Below, piece after piece: positions 8,469 to 17,137 of a stretch of 64,000 nt of DNA. The stretch covers positions 1-64,000 of the forward strand of contig UCII01000006.1 in the NCBI GenBank assembly GCA_900472485.1, read 5' to 3'. The notes beneath the pieces were generated by a model, which had not been told where the DNA came from, ran no database searches, and saw nothing but the letters and a program-made list of their open reading frames with translations. The stretch's first letter is position 1; every line of letters begins with the position of its first letter. Both the position numbers and the translations under genes were made by a program. The DNA is from Hyphomicrobiales bacterium. GTDB lineage: Bacteria; Pseudomonadota; Alphaproteobacteria; Rhizobiales; Rhizobiaceae.

Positions 8469-9353
8469 ATGAGCGGCAGGAAGATCGCCTTTCTCGGCAC
8501 GGGATTGATGGGTGCGCCTATGGCGCGGCGTCTGCTGGCCGCCGGGTTTGCCGTGACCGTCTGGAATCGCGATCGCAGCAAGGCGGAACCTCTGGCTGCC
8601 AATGGCGCAACCGTCGCAGATACGGCGGTAGAGGCGGCGCGGGGAGCCGCGGTGCTTTTCACAATGCTGACGAATGGCGGAGCTGTCGGCGAAGTCCTGT
8701 TCGGCAGCGGCGTGGCCGATGTGCTGGAGGCTGGCGCGATCGTTATCGACAACAGCTCGATATCGCCGGCCGTTGCCCGTGAACATGCCTTCAAACTTGC
8801 CGAGCGCGGTATCCGACACATCGATGCGCCGGTCTCCGGTGGCGTGGTGGGGGCGGCTGCCGGAACGCTCGCGATCATGGCTGGCGGCGATGCCGGCGTC
8901 ATCGACAGCGTGCGCGATATCATGGCGCCTCTCGGGCGCGTAACCCGTGTTGGTCCGAGCGGGACAGGCCAGCTTGCAAAGCTCGGCAACCAGCAGATTG
9001 TCGCCGTAACCATCGGGGCCGTTGCGGAAGCGATGCTGCTGGTCGAGGCCGGGGGCGGTTCGCGCGAGGCTTTTCGTGACGCTATTCGCGGCGGGTTCGC
9101 CGAAAGCCGAATTCTGGAGCTGCATGGCCAGCGCATGATCGAACGCAACTTCGAGCCTGGCGGCACAGCCCGCAATCAATTGAAGGATCTCGATACGGTG
9201 CTGGCGGCGGCGCAGAACCTGTCGCTTCATCTGCCGTTGACCGAAGCCGTCCGAGCCGAGTTTGCCGAATTCGTCGAAAACGGCGGCGGCGAGCAGGATC
9301 ACAGCGGCCTGCTACAGCATCTGGAAGACAAGAATGCCCGAGGAAAGGCTTGA
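8469..9353 (+). CDS. NAD(P)-dependent oxidoreductase, 3-hydroxyisobutyrate dehydrogenase/GLYR family
   Basis: This 294-residue beta-hydroxyacid dehydrogenase has an N-terminal Rossmann motif FLGTGLMGAPMARRL at residues 8-22. Asn33-Arg34 (VWNRDRSK) after the second strand suggests NADP preference. The substrate motif DAPVSGG is near residue 118, and the catalytic Lys lies in LAKLGNQQ at about residue 172. The family reduces or oxidises small hydroxyacids such as tartronate semialdehyde, 3-hydroxyisobutyrate or succinate semialdehyde. An IlvD/Edd dehydratase gene starts eight bases after its stop, so a sugar-acid catabolic role is likely. The exact substrate cannot be named. Confidence 0.88.
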   Translation: MSGRKIAFLGTGLMGAPMARRLLAAGFAVTVWNRDRSKAEPLAANGATVADTAVEAARGAAVLFTMLTNGGAVGEVLFGSGVADVLEAGAIVIDNSSISPAVAREHAFKLAERGIRHIDAPVSGGVVGAAAGTLAIMAGGDAGVIDSVRDIMAPLGRVTRVGPSGTGQLAKLGNQQIVAVTIGAVAEAMLLVEAGGGSREAFRDAIRGGFAESRILELHGQRMIERNFEPGGTARNQLKDLDTVLAAAQNLSLHLPLTEAVRAEFAEFVENGGGEQDHSGLLQHLEDKNARGKA

Positions 9354-9360
9354 GGAAGAG

Positions 9361-11145
9361 ATGAGCGATCAGGGTGCATCCAAGCGTCGACTGCGTTCGC
9401 AGGACTGGTTCGACAATCCGGATCATATCGATATGACGGCGCTCTATCTCGAGCGCTTCATGAATTACGGCATCACGCCGGAGGAATTGCGGTCCGGCAA
9501 ACCGATTATCGGCATCGCCCAAAGCGGTAGCGATCTGACACCCTGCAATCGCCATCACCTCGATCTCGCCAAGCGCGTGCGCGACGGCATTCGCGATGCG
9601 GGAGGCATCCCGATCGAGTTTCCGACGCATCCGATCTTCGAGAACTGCAAGCGTCCGACGGCGGCGCTGGACCGCAATCTCGCCTATCTTGGCCTGGTGG
9701 AAGTGCTCTACGGCTATCCGCTCGATGGCGTCGTGCTGACGACCGGCTGCGACAAGACCACGCCATCGGCATTGATGGCGGCCTCGACAGTCAATATTCC
9801 CGCGATCGTTCTCTCCGGCGGACCTATGCTCGACGGTTGGCATGAAGGCGAGCTTGCCGGCTCCGGCACGGTGATCTGGCGCTCGCGCCGCAAGCTGGCG
9901 GCAGGCGAGATCGACGAGGAGGAGTTCATGGAGGCGTCTCTCGCCTCGGCTCCATCGATCGGCCATTGCAATACGATGGGAACGGCTTCCACCATGAATG
10001 CCATGGCGGAAGCGCTTGGCATGTCGCTCACCGGCTGTGCCGCCATTCCAGGCGCCTATCGCGAGCGGGGACAGATGGCTTACCGCACGGGACGACGAGC
10101 CGTCGAGCTGGTTCTTGCCGATATCAAGCCCTCGGATGTGCTGACGCGCGAGGCTTTCCTCAATGCCATCAGGGTCAATTCCGCGATCGGCGGCTCGACC
10201 AATGCGCAGCCGCATCTGGCCGCCATGGCCAAGCACGCCGGCGTCGAGCTCCATCCCGACGACTGGCAGGTGCATGGTTTCGACATTCCGCTGCTTGCCA
10301 ATGTACAGCCGGCGGGCGCCTATCTCGGCGAGCGCTTCCATCGTGCCGGCGGCGTTCCGGCCATCATGTGGGAGTTGCTGCAGGCCGGCAAGCTGGATGG
10401 CAGCTGTCCGACGGTGACCGGCCGGACGATGGCGGAGAATTTGAAGGGCCGGGAGGCGACAGATCGCGAGGTCATCCGCCCCTTCGCAGAGCCGCTGAAG
10501 GAGCGCGCCGGCTTCCTGGTGCTCAAAGGCAATCTGTTCGATTTCGCCATCATGAAGATGAGCGTCGTCTCAGAAGAGTTCCGCAGCCGCTACTTGCAGG
10601 AGCCGGGCCACGAAGGCGTGTTCGAGGGCAGGGCGGTCGTTTTCGACGGCTCCGAGGATTATCACAAGCGCATCAACAATCCCGATCTCGGCATCGACGA
10701 AAGGACCATTCTCGTCATTCGCGGCGCCGGACCGATCGGCTGGCCGGGATCGGCCGAAGTCGTCAACATGCAGCCGCCGGATCATCTTCTTAAAAGGGGC
10801 ATCAAGAGCTTGCCGACGATCGGCGATGGGCGCCAATCTGGCACAGCCGACAGCCCCTCCATTTTGAATGCCTCGCCGGAAAGTGCGGCTGGCGGCGGCC
10901 TTGCCTGGCTCAGGACCGGTGACATCATCCGCATCGATTTCAATCGGGGGCGCTGCGACATGCTGGTGGACGAAGCGGAGATCGCGCGTCGCAAGGGCGA
11001 CGGCATTCCGGCGGTGCCGCCGGATGCGACGCCATGGCAGCGCATCTATCGCCGTTCGGTCACGCAGCTTTCCGACGGAGCCGTGCTGGATGGCGCCGCC
11101 GATTTCCGCGGCATCGCTGCCAATCCGCCGCGGCACAACCATTGA
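9361..11145 (+). CDS. IlvD/Edd-family sugar-acid dehydratase (arabinonate/xylonate dehydratase-like)
   Basis: This 594-residue protein dehydrates sugar acids to 2-keto-3-deoxy acids using a [2Fe-2S] cluster and Mg2+. The three cluster Cys are visible at residues 62 (DLTPCNRH), 130 (TTGCDKT) and 203 (SIGHCNTMGT). Lys132 in CDK is the Mg-binding, carbamylated Lys of the family. NSAIGGSTNA follows. The spacing equals that of the Rhizobium leguminosarum L-arabinonate dehydratase as I recall it, offset by three residues. I chose the ATG at 9361 because GAGGAAG precedes it and the length then fits the family; an upstream in-frame ATG at 9262 would overlap the previous gene by 90 bp. It is co-transcribed with the hydroxyacid dehydrogenase. 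Arabinonate, xylonate or a related aldonate are all possible substrates. Confidence 0.92.
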   Translation: MSDQGASKRRLRSQDWFDNPDHIDMTALYLERFMNYGITPEELRSGKPIIGIAQSGSDLTPCNRHHLDLAKRVRDGIRDAGGIPIEFPTHPIFENCKRPTAALDRNLAYLGLVEVLYGYPLDGVVLTTGCDKTTPSALMAASTVNIPAIVLSGGPMLDGWHEGELAGSGTVIWRSRRKLAAGEIDEEEFMEASLASAPSIGHCNTMGTASTMNAMAEALGMSLTGCAAIPGAYRERGQMAYRTGRRAVELVLADIKPSDVLTREAFLNAIRVNSAIGGSTNAQPHLAAMAKHAGVELHPDDWQVHGFDIPLLANVQPAGAYLGERFHRAGGVPAIMWELLQAGKLDGSCPTVTGRTMAENLKGREATDREVIRPFAEPLKERAGFLVLKGNLFDFAIMKMSVVSEEFRSRYLQEPGHEGVFEGRAVVFDGSEDYHKRINNPDLGIDERTILVIRGAGPIGWPGSAEVVNMQPPDHLLKRGIKSLPTIGDGRQSGTADSPSILNASPESAAGGGLAWLRTGDIIRIDFNRGRCDMLVDEAEIARRKGDGIPAVPPDATPWQRIYRRSVTQLSDGAVLDGAADFRGIAANPPRHNH

Positions 11146-11290
11146 CAGGCGTCGGCCGTTGGCAGGGATTGCAGTGCTGCTATTAATTTGGGTAGCTTGC
11201 GCAGGCATTAAAGTTCGCGAAAGGGAGTAGTGCAACTATAATTGGCCGCGATTAGTTGGTCTCTTCAGTTTCCGAAGGGGGTAGTGCTCT

Positions 11291-13060
11291 TTGGCAGAGA
11301 CGACATCAGGACGAAGCGAAGAAGAGTTCCAGGACCTTTTGAGGAGGCTGGAGCTGGCGCTGGAGGCGTCTCAAATCGGTGTCTGGCAGCATAATGTCAA
11401 CGAGCAGGAATTGCTCTGGGACTCGCAGATGCACAAGCTCTACGGGACCGGACTTCATGAGCACAGGGTTTCGTCAGACGTCTGGATGAATGCGCTGCAT
11501 CCCGAGGATCTCGAAGGGGCTATCCACGACTTCGATGTCGCGCTGGCCAGGAAGGGTTTCTACAATTCCCAGTTCCGCATCATCCTGCCCGGAGGCGAGG
11601 TGCGTCATCTGCGCTCGCGCGCGCATTATTATGAAGATGCCGACGGGGCGCCTTCTTTCATCGGTGCGGAATGGGACGTCACCGCCGACGTCCTGCTCAA
11701 TCGCGAGCTGAGTGGTCAAAAAGCGATCGCCGAAGCGCGTGCCGTTGCATTGGAGCACAGTCGCGCGCGAATAGAACATGCCGCCGATCACGACTATCTC
11801 ACGGGCCTTCCAAACCGCCGCTATTTCGACCGGCGTCTGGCCGAGTTGCGCAACGATGCGTCTATCGGGACTCTTGCGATCCTCCATATCGATCTCGATG
11901 GGTTCAAGGAGATCAACGACAAATGGGGTCATGCGGCTGGTGACGCCACGCTGCAGAGCGCTGCCGCCCGCATTTCCGGAGCGATAACCGCCAACGACAT
12001 CGTCGCCCGCATCGGCGGCGACGAGTTCGTGGCCGTGCTGGTCAATATCGGCAGTGTCGAAAGGCTTCAAGCGATCGCCGACGACATTCTATCCCGATTG
12101 CGCCGCGAAGTGCGTTTCGGCAACGAGATGCTGAAGATCGGCGCGTCCATCGGCGTGGCGATAGGCCAAACGAGCGGCGCAGGCAATCTGCTGGCAGAAT
12201 CCGATGTCGCCCTTTTTCAGGCCAAGAAACTCGGCCGCAACCGGGTGGAGTTCTTCACGCCGCAGCTCCAGTCCGATCTGCATGCAGAACGCCGCCTAGC
12301 CGACGAGTTGCGATTGGCGCCAGTGCTGCGACAGATCGAACCCTTCTATCAGATTCAGGTGGATGCGCAGAGCCGCCGCATCGTCGGATTGGAGGCGCTG
12401 GCACGCTGGCGGCATCCGGGAAGGGGATTGCTGAGCCCCGTGGCCTTCCTCAAGGTCGCCGATGAATATGGATTTACCGCGGAGATCGATGCGGCCGTGC
12501 TGAAGCGCGCACTGGCGGATCGGGCAGCCTGGGTTTCGCAGGGCCTTTCACCGCCGCGCATTGCTGTGAATATCTCTGGTCGCCGGCTTGCCGATCCCGA
12601 CCTGATCGACGGTTTGAAGGCGCTCAGAATACCGCGCCACGCCATCGCCTTCGAGCTGGTGGAGACCATCTTTCTGGATGAGCCCGACGAGGCTGTGCTT
12701 GCCAATATCGCAGGTATCAAGGAGATGGGAATCGATATCGAGATCGACGATTTCGGCTCTGGTCATGCTTCGCTGATCGGTCTCGTCAAGCTGAAACCGA
12801 AGCGGCTGAAGATAGACCGTCAGCTGGTGACTGCGGTTACGGTGTCTGAGGAGCAGCGTCGCCTCGTCGGCTCTATCATCGAAATCGCACGCACATTGAA
12901 TGTCGAGGTGGTCGCCGAAGGGGTCGAGACGGAGGATCATGCGCGCGTTCTGGCCGAGGTCGGCTGCGACGAGCTTCAAGGCTATGCCATCGGCTATCCT
13001 TCTTGCGAAAGCGAGACCGCGGCTTTGCTGAAATCAGCCGAGGCATCGAGTCTGAGCTGA
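11291..13060 (+). CDS. PAS-GGDEF-EAL cyclic-di-GMP turnover protein
   Basis: This 589-residue cytoplasmic protein combines a sensor and both cyclic-di-GMP domains. A PAS fold spans about residues 12-125, ending in GAEWDVTADV. The GGDEF domain spans about 165-325, with the intact motif IGGDEF at 242-246. The EAL domain spans about 345-580, with LEALARW at 367-373, then NISGRRL, DDFGSGHAS and VVAEGVETED. Both signature sites look intact, so it may have cyclase and phosphodiesterase activity. No RxxD inhibitory site lies five residues before GGDEF. No signal peptide or membrane segment is seen. The start is a TTG with AAGGGGG upstream. It is transcribed alone. Confidence 0.93.
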   Translation: MAETTSGRSEEEFQDLLRRLELALEASQIGVWQHNVNEQELLWDSQMHKLYGTGLHEHRVSSDVWMNALHPEDLEGAIHDFDVALARKGFYNSQFRIILPGGEVRHLRSRAHYYEDADGAPSFIGAEWDVTADVLLNRELSGQKAIAEARAVALEHSRARIEHAADHDYLTGLPNRRYFDRRLAELRNDASIGTLAILHIDLDGFKEINDKWGHAAGDATLQSAAARISGAITANDIVARIGGDEFVAVLVNIGSVERLQAIADDILSRLRREVRFGNEMLKIGASIGVAIGQTSGAGNLLAESDVALFQAKKLGRNRVEFFTPQLQSDLHAERRLADELRLAPVLRQIEPFYQIQVDAQSRRIVGLEALARWRHPGRGLLSPVAFLKVADEYGFTAEIDAAVLKRALADRAAWVSQGLSPPRIAVNISGRRLADPDLIDGLKALRIPRHAIAFELVETIFLDEPDEAVLANIAGIKEMGIDIEIDDFGSGHASLIGLVKLKPKRLKIDRQLVTAVTVSEEQRRLVGSIIEIARTLNVEVVAEGVETEDHARVLAEVGCDELQGYAIGYPSCESETAALLKSAEASSLS

Positions 13061-13085
13061 TCCTCGGCCAATCTTGCTGCGCATA

Positions 13086-14108
13086 CTACTGAATCTGCAG
13101 GGCGAGGATCAGACCATAGCTGATGGCGCCCAGCGTCAACAGCGATAGCGTCGCTGCGGCGATTACACGGCCGCCGGCATGGGCGACGGAGCGGATATTG
13201 ACCGACAGGCCGAGCGCGGCCATGGCGATGACGGTCAAAATGCCGGAAACAGTTTCCATCGGTGCCACCAGCGCATCGGGGATCAGCCCGAATGAGCGCA
13301 GCGCCATCAATCCCAGGAAGCCGCAGATGAACCAGGGGACCAAAGAATGGTGATGGCCGCTGCTTTCATCGCTGCCTGAAGCTTCAGCCTTGGTGAGGAT
13401 GCCGAGCAGGAAGATAACCGGGCCGAGCATCAGGACTCGGACGAGCTTGACGAGCGTGCCGGTCTGAACAGCGAGCAGGCCGAGGGGCGCGGTCGCCGCC
13501 AATACTTGCGGCACGGCATAGACTGTCAGTCCGGCAAGGGTTCCGTATTGCGGCACACTCATGCCAAAGTGGAAATAGAAAAGCGGCAACAGGAACACGG
13601 CGGCGATGCCGAGGACTGCGGTGAAGGCAAGCGCTGCGGCGATCTCCTGCGAGTCGGCCTCGATCACGGGTGCAACGGCCACGATTGCCGAATTGCCGCA
13701 GATCGAATTGCCGCAGGCGATCAAGGTCGCAAGCTTCGGCGGCAGGCCGAGCGCTCGGCCGATGAGATAGGTGGCGGTTATCGACAGCACGACGACGATG
13801 GCGATGCCGGCGATCAGCCAGACGCCGGCGCCGCGGATCGCCGACAGGCTGATGGACGCGCCGAGAAGGACGATGGCGATTTCCAGAAGAAACTTGGCGC
13901 TGAAATCGATGCCCGGCTTCATCGCCGGCTTTAGCGGCTTGATCGTGCAAACTGCGATGCCGAGGACGATGGCAAGCACCAGGCTTTCGATCCACCGGCC
14001 ACCGAGGAAGCCCATTTCAACATGCTCCGCAGCATAGGCCAGAAGGGCTACGGCCGAGGTGAGTGCGAGACCGGGAAGGATCTGGTTTGCACGTCGGGCA
14101 ATGGACAT
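13086..14108 (-). CDS. yeiH: YeiH-family (UPF0324) putative sulfate/anion exporter
   Basis: This 340-residue inner-membrane protein has about ten hydrophobic segments and the family signature CGNSICGNSAIVAVAPVI near the middle. Family members are annotated as putative sulfate exporters, although the transported substrate is poorly established. A divergent LysR gene lies 116 bp upstream with strong palindromes between the two, the same arrangement as yeiE-yeiH in enterobacteria. It is convergent with the GGDEF-EAL gene, separated by only 25 bp. Confidence 0.88.
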   Translation of the reverse strand: MSIARRANQILPGLALTSAVALLAYAAEHVEMGFLGGRWIESLVLAIVLGIAVCTIKPLKPAMKPGIDFSAKFLLEIAIVLLGASISLSAIRGAGVWLIAGIAIVVVLSITATYLIGRALGLPPKLATLIACGNSICGNSAIVAVAPVIEADSQEIAAALAFTAVLGIAAVFLLPLFYFHFGMSVPQYGTLAGLTVYAVPQVLAATAPLGLLAVQTGTLVKLVRVLMLGPVIFLLGILTKAEASGSDESSGHHHSLVPWFICGFLGLMALRSFGLIPDALVAPMETVSGILTVIAMAALGLSVNIRSVAHAGGRVIAAATLSLLTLGAISYGLILALQIQ

Positions 14109-14164
14109 GAGGTGCCGTCATTCGTTTCTTGTGATTTGGTGACGGTCGGAAAGTCTCATCTGTC

Positions 14165-14206
14165 GATGTCGACATCCATCGAATATTATCCTATGTTTTA
14201 TTCGAT
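14165..14206. promoter_or_regulatory. Two palindromic operators between yeiH and its divergent LysR gene
   Basis: GATGTCGACATC at 14165-14176 is a perfect 12-bp palindrome. ATCGAATA at 14178-14185 and TATTCGAT at 14199-14206 form a perfect 8-bp inverted repeat with a 13-bp spacer, a size usual for LysR-type binding boxes. Both lie in the 116-bp gap, near the LysR start. Function is inferred from position. Confidence 0.6.
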
Positions 14207-14224
14207 AAATTAGAATGATTTCCC

Positions 14225-15106
14225 ATGACCTTCGAGCAGCTCGCCATTTTCGTCGCCGTCGCAGAGCGAGAGCATCTGACCAATGCCGCCGAAGCCATCA
14301 ATCTGACGCCATCAGCCGTAAGCTCCGCGATCAAGAACCTCGAAGCCTATTACGGCGTCGAACTTTTCCATCGCGTCGGGCGGCGGATCGAGCTGACGGA
14401 GACCGGCCGCTCCTTTCTAAGCGAAGCCAAGGCGACTCTTGCGCGTGTGCGCTCCGCCGAACTCATGCTTTCGGAACTGGGCGGGCTGCAGCGCGGCCGC
14501 CTCAGCCTCTATGCCAGCCAGACTATCGCCAGCTACTGGCTGCCGCCCCTGCTGATGCGGTTTCATAGCGACTATCCCGGTATCGAACTCGATCTTACGA
14601 TCGGCAATACGCGAACCGTAACCGAAGCCGTTATCGACGGTGCGGCCGAACTGGGTTTCATCGAGGGCGAAGTGGATGCGCCGGCGCTGTCGATGAAGAT
14701 TGTTGCACAGGATGCGCTCGTCATCGTCGTGCCGCCGCATCATCCCTGGGCCGATGGTCGGCAGCTCACCGCCGCCAACCTCGCAAGCGGCACATCCTGG
14801 GTGATGCGGGAAGAGGGGTCGGGCACGCGTTCCGAATTCGAAAATGCTATCGCCAAGCTCGGGGCTTCGCCGCGTGAGCTCGATGTTGCGCTCGTTCTCC
14901 CTTCGAATGAGGCAGTGCTATCGGCAGTTTGCGCCGGGCAAAGTGCGGCAGCCGTCTCCAGTGCTGCGGCAAGCGCCTATCTCGGGCAGGGGCTGCTGGT
15001 TCGGGCGGCATTCGATCTCCCGGTCCGGAGCTTCCGGCTGCTACGCCATAAGGAGCGCCACGCGAGCAAGGCGGCACTGACGCTCGAGGCGATGTGCAAA
15101 GGTTAA
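14225..15106 (+). CDS. LysR-family transcriptional regulator (YeiE-like)
   Basis: This 293-residue protein has a LysR helix-turn-helix in residues 1-60 (LTNAAEAINLTPSAVSSAIK) and a CysB-like effector domain from about residue 90. It is divergent from the YeiH-type transporter gene and probably controls it, and itself, through the palindromes at 14165-14206. In enterobacteria the equivalent YeiE has been linked to sulfite or iron responses, but that is not evidence for the ligand here. The Shine-Dalgarno sequence is weak. The ATG at 14225 was chosen because MTFEQLAIFVAVAE is the normal family N-terminus. Confidence 0.9.
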   Translation: MTFEQLAIFVAVAEREHLTNAAEAINLTPSAVSSAIKNLEAYYGVELFHRVGRRIELTETGRSFLSEAKATLARVRSAELMLSELGGLQRGRLSLYASQTIASYWLPPLLMRFHSDYPGIELDLTIGNTRTVTEAVIDGAAELGFIEGEVDAPALSMKIVAQDALVIVVPPHHPWADGRQLTAANLASGTSWVMREEGSGTRSEFENAIAKLGASPRELDVALVLPSNEAVLSAVCAGQSAAAVSSAAASAYLGQGLLVRAAFDLPVRSFRLLRHKERHASKAALTLEAMCKG

Positions 15107-15127
15107 GTGCCTGATTTGACGGTCCTG

Positions 15128-15937
15128 TTACCGTCGTTCGTCCCGTTGCCGGTTGGCGATCACGAGCTTGATCTCGTTGCGTTCCAGCATGGCGCGAATA
15201 TCGGCCGGTGGCGTGTCGTCGGTGACGAGTACGTCGTAGGTTGCGGGTTCGCTGAGGACGATCGGCGCGCTGCGGCCGAATTTGGCGCTGTCGGCGACGA
15301 CGATGCGGTTTTCGGCGCGGCTTGCCGCCTCCCGCGAATACTCCGCTTCTTCCAGATCATGCAGCATGAAGCCCGAGGCGGCGTTGATGGCGCCGACCGA
15401 GAGGATCGCGTGGCGCACGTTGAAGCGACGCAGAAAATTTGCGGCTTCCATGCCGAAGGTGCCGCCATCATGGCCGCGCAGTTCGCCGCCGGCAAAGAAG
15501 ACGCGATTGCCATTGCGGGTCGCGAGCGCATGGGCAACCGCGACGGCGTTGGTGACGACGAAGAGGTTCTGATGCTTCTGCAGCGCGACGGCGATGAAGG
15601 CGGTGGTCGAGCCGACATCGAGGAAGAGGGCATCGCCATCCTCGATCATGGCGGCGACCGAGGCGGCGATCATCCGTTTGGCCTCGGCATTCTCGTTCAT
15701 GCGCAGATGCAGCGGCGGTTCGATCATCGAGTCCTTGATATGGACCCCGCCATGCACTTTGGTCACGAGGCCGTTGGCTTCCAGGCTGCGGATGTTGCGG
15801 CGGATGGTTTCTTCGGAAACGCCGAGCCGTTCGGCCAGGAACTGGATGCGGCTGGCACCACCGGCTAACCGCAATTCCTCGAGAATTTCGCGCTCGCGAT
15901 GATTGGAGTGAAGCGGTGGCTGGGATGTGCCCGGCAT
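15128..15937 (-). CDS. DeoR/GlpR-family transcriptional regulator
   Basis: This repressor of about 269 residues has an N-terminal DeoR helix-turn-helix (REREILEELRLAGGASRIQF, then GVSEETIRRNIRSLE). A DeoR C-terminal sensor domain follows (FLDVGSTTAFIAVAL, FFAGGELRG). DeoR-family proteins usually respond to phosphorylated sugars or related phosphorylated intermediates. The ATG at 15937 has AGGATCAGGA upstream, and the helix-turn-helix then starts about 15 residues in. A longer form starting at 16012 would add 25 residues without homology. It is divergent from the phosphotransferase and FAD/GcvT genes and is their likely regulator, with the kinase product a plausible inducer. Confidence 0.88.
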   Translation of the reverse strand: MPGTSQPPLHSNHREREILEELRLAGGASRIQFLAERLGVSEETIRRNIRSLEANGLVTKVHGGVHIKDSMIEPPLHLRMNENAEAKRMIAASVAAMIEDGDALFLDVGSTTAFIAVALQKHQNLFVVTNAVAVAHALATRNGNRVFFAGGELRGHDGGTFGMEAANFLRRFNVRHAILSVGAINAASGFMLHDLEEAEYSREAASRAENRIVVADSAKFGRSAPIVLSEPATYDVLVTDDTPPADIRAMLERNEIKLVIANRQRDERR

Positions 15938-16249
15938 GGTTCCTGATCCTATTGAGGGTATTGATCCCAAACTTGCATGGCTTTCGACTGGCTGGTTCCG
16001 TTGCTGCCGCAAGCCTTAATGCACGCAGCCCTTATCCGGTTGCTTCGCGCCTGAGTTTTTAAGACAAATCTCACCTACGGTGAAGCGCAGTCTTTAGGAT
16101 ATCCATAGCTCATCCGATTGGAGATGGCTGCTCAATTTCAACAAAAAGCCAAATATTTGTTTCATTTTGTGGGGAAGTTCTTGACAGCTTTACGTTTGTG
16201 GAGAACCTTTCATATCCGAAGGATGCTCAGCAGCAGGACCGGAGGGGGA

Positions 16250-17128
16250 ATGACTGCGACAGCGGAAGACAGGATACATTCTCTCAGCATCTGGCGCGGG
16301 CCGATCGACATCGAACCGCTTGTCGGAGGCATTACCAATCGCAACTATCTGGTCGGCAATGATGGTCGCCGCTTCGTCGTGCGGCTTGGATCGGACATTC
16401 CCGTTCATCACATCAGCCGCGCAAACGAGGTGGCTGCGAGCAGGGCTGCCCATGCTGCCGGTCTTTCGCCTGCCGTGATCCATCATGAGCCCGGCATATT
16501 GGTGCTGGACTATATCGACGCAAGGCCGCTATCGGCCGATGATATAAGAAATCCAGTCATGATGAGCCGGGTCGTGCCGCTCGTCCGGTCCTGTCATCGG
16601 GACGTCGCCCGGCATTTTCGCGGACCGGCGGCTATCTTCTGGGTCTTTCATGTGGTCCGGGATTATGCGGCTCTGCTGGAGGCCGGTGACAGTAGACACA
16701 AGCCGTTGCTGACTTCCTTTCTGGAGATTGCCGAACGGCTCGAACGCGAAGCCAGTCCTTTCGAAATCGCCTTCGGACACAACGATCTGCTGGCGGCGAA
16801 TTTCCTCGATGACGGCAAGCGGCTCTGGCTGATCGATTGGGATTATGCCGGCTTCAACACGCCGCTTTTCGATCTCGGTGGCCTTGCCTCCAACAATGAA
16901 TTCTCGGAAGCGCAGGAAGAGGCGATGCTGGAGGCCTATTTCGAGGCTCCCGTCGGTGACGATCTGCGCCGGCGCTATCAGGCGATGAAATGCGCCTCGC
17001 TCCTGCGCGAGACGATGTGGAGCATGGTGTCGGAAATCCATTCCGACATCGATTTCGATTATTCTTCCTATACAGCTGAAAATCTGCGGCGGTTCGAGCG
17101 CGCTTGGCAGGATTTTCGCAATTCTTGA
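16250..17128 (+). CDS. Phosphotransferase of the choline/ethanolamine kinase (APH) family
   Basis: This 292-residue kinase-fold protein carries the Brenner motif FGHNDLLAANFL and the metal-binding segment LIDWDYAGFNTPLFDLGG, both intact. The N-terminal nucleotide-binding part includes GGITNRNYLVG and RFVVRLGSD. This pattern is closer to choline kinases (LicA type) than to antibiotic-modifying enzymes. The ATG at 16250 directly follows GGAGGGGG; longer in-frame versions from 16118 lack a ribosome site. An FAD/GcvT dehydrogenase gene starts nine bases after its stop, so the two form an operon. I infer phosphorylation of a small amino alcohol or related amine, but the substrate is unknown. Confidence 0.85.
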   Translation: MTATAEDRIHSLSIWRGPIDIEPLVGGITNRNYLVGNDGRRFVVRLGSDIPVHHISRANEVAASRAAHAAGLSPAVIHHEPGILVLDYIDARPLSADDIRNPVMMSRVVPLVRSCHRDVARHFRGPAAIFWVFHVVRDYAALLEAGDSRHKPLLTSFLEIAERLEREASPFEIAFGHNDLLAANFLDDGKRLWLIDWDYAGFNTPLFDLGGLASNNEFSEAQEEAMLEAYFEAPVGDDLRRRYQAMKCASLLRETMWSMVSEIHSDIDFDYSSYTAENLRRFERAWQDFRNS

Positions 17129-17137
17129 GGTGACACG

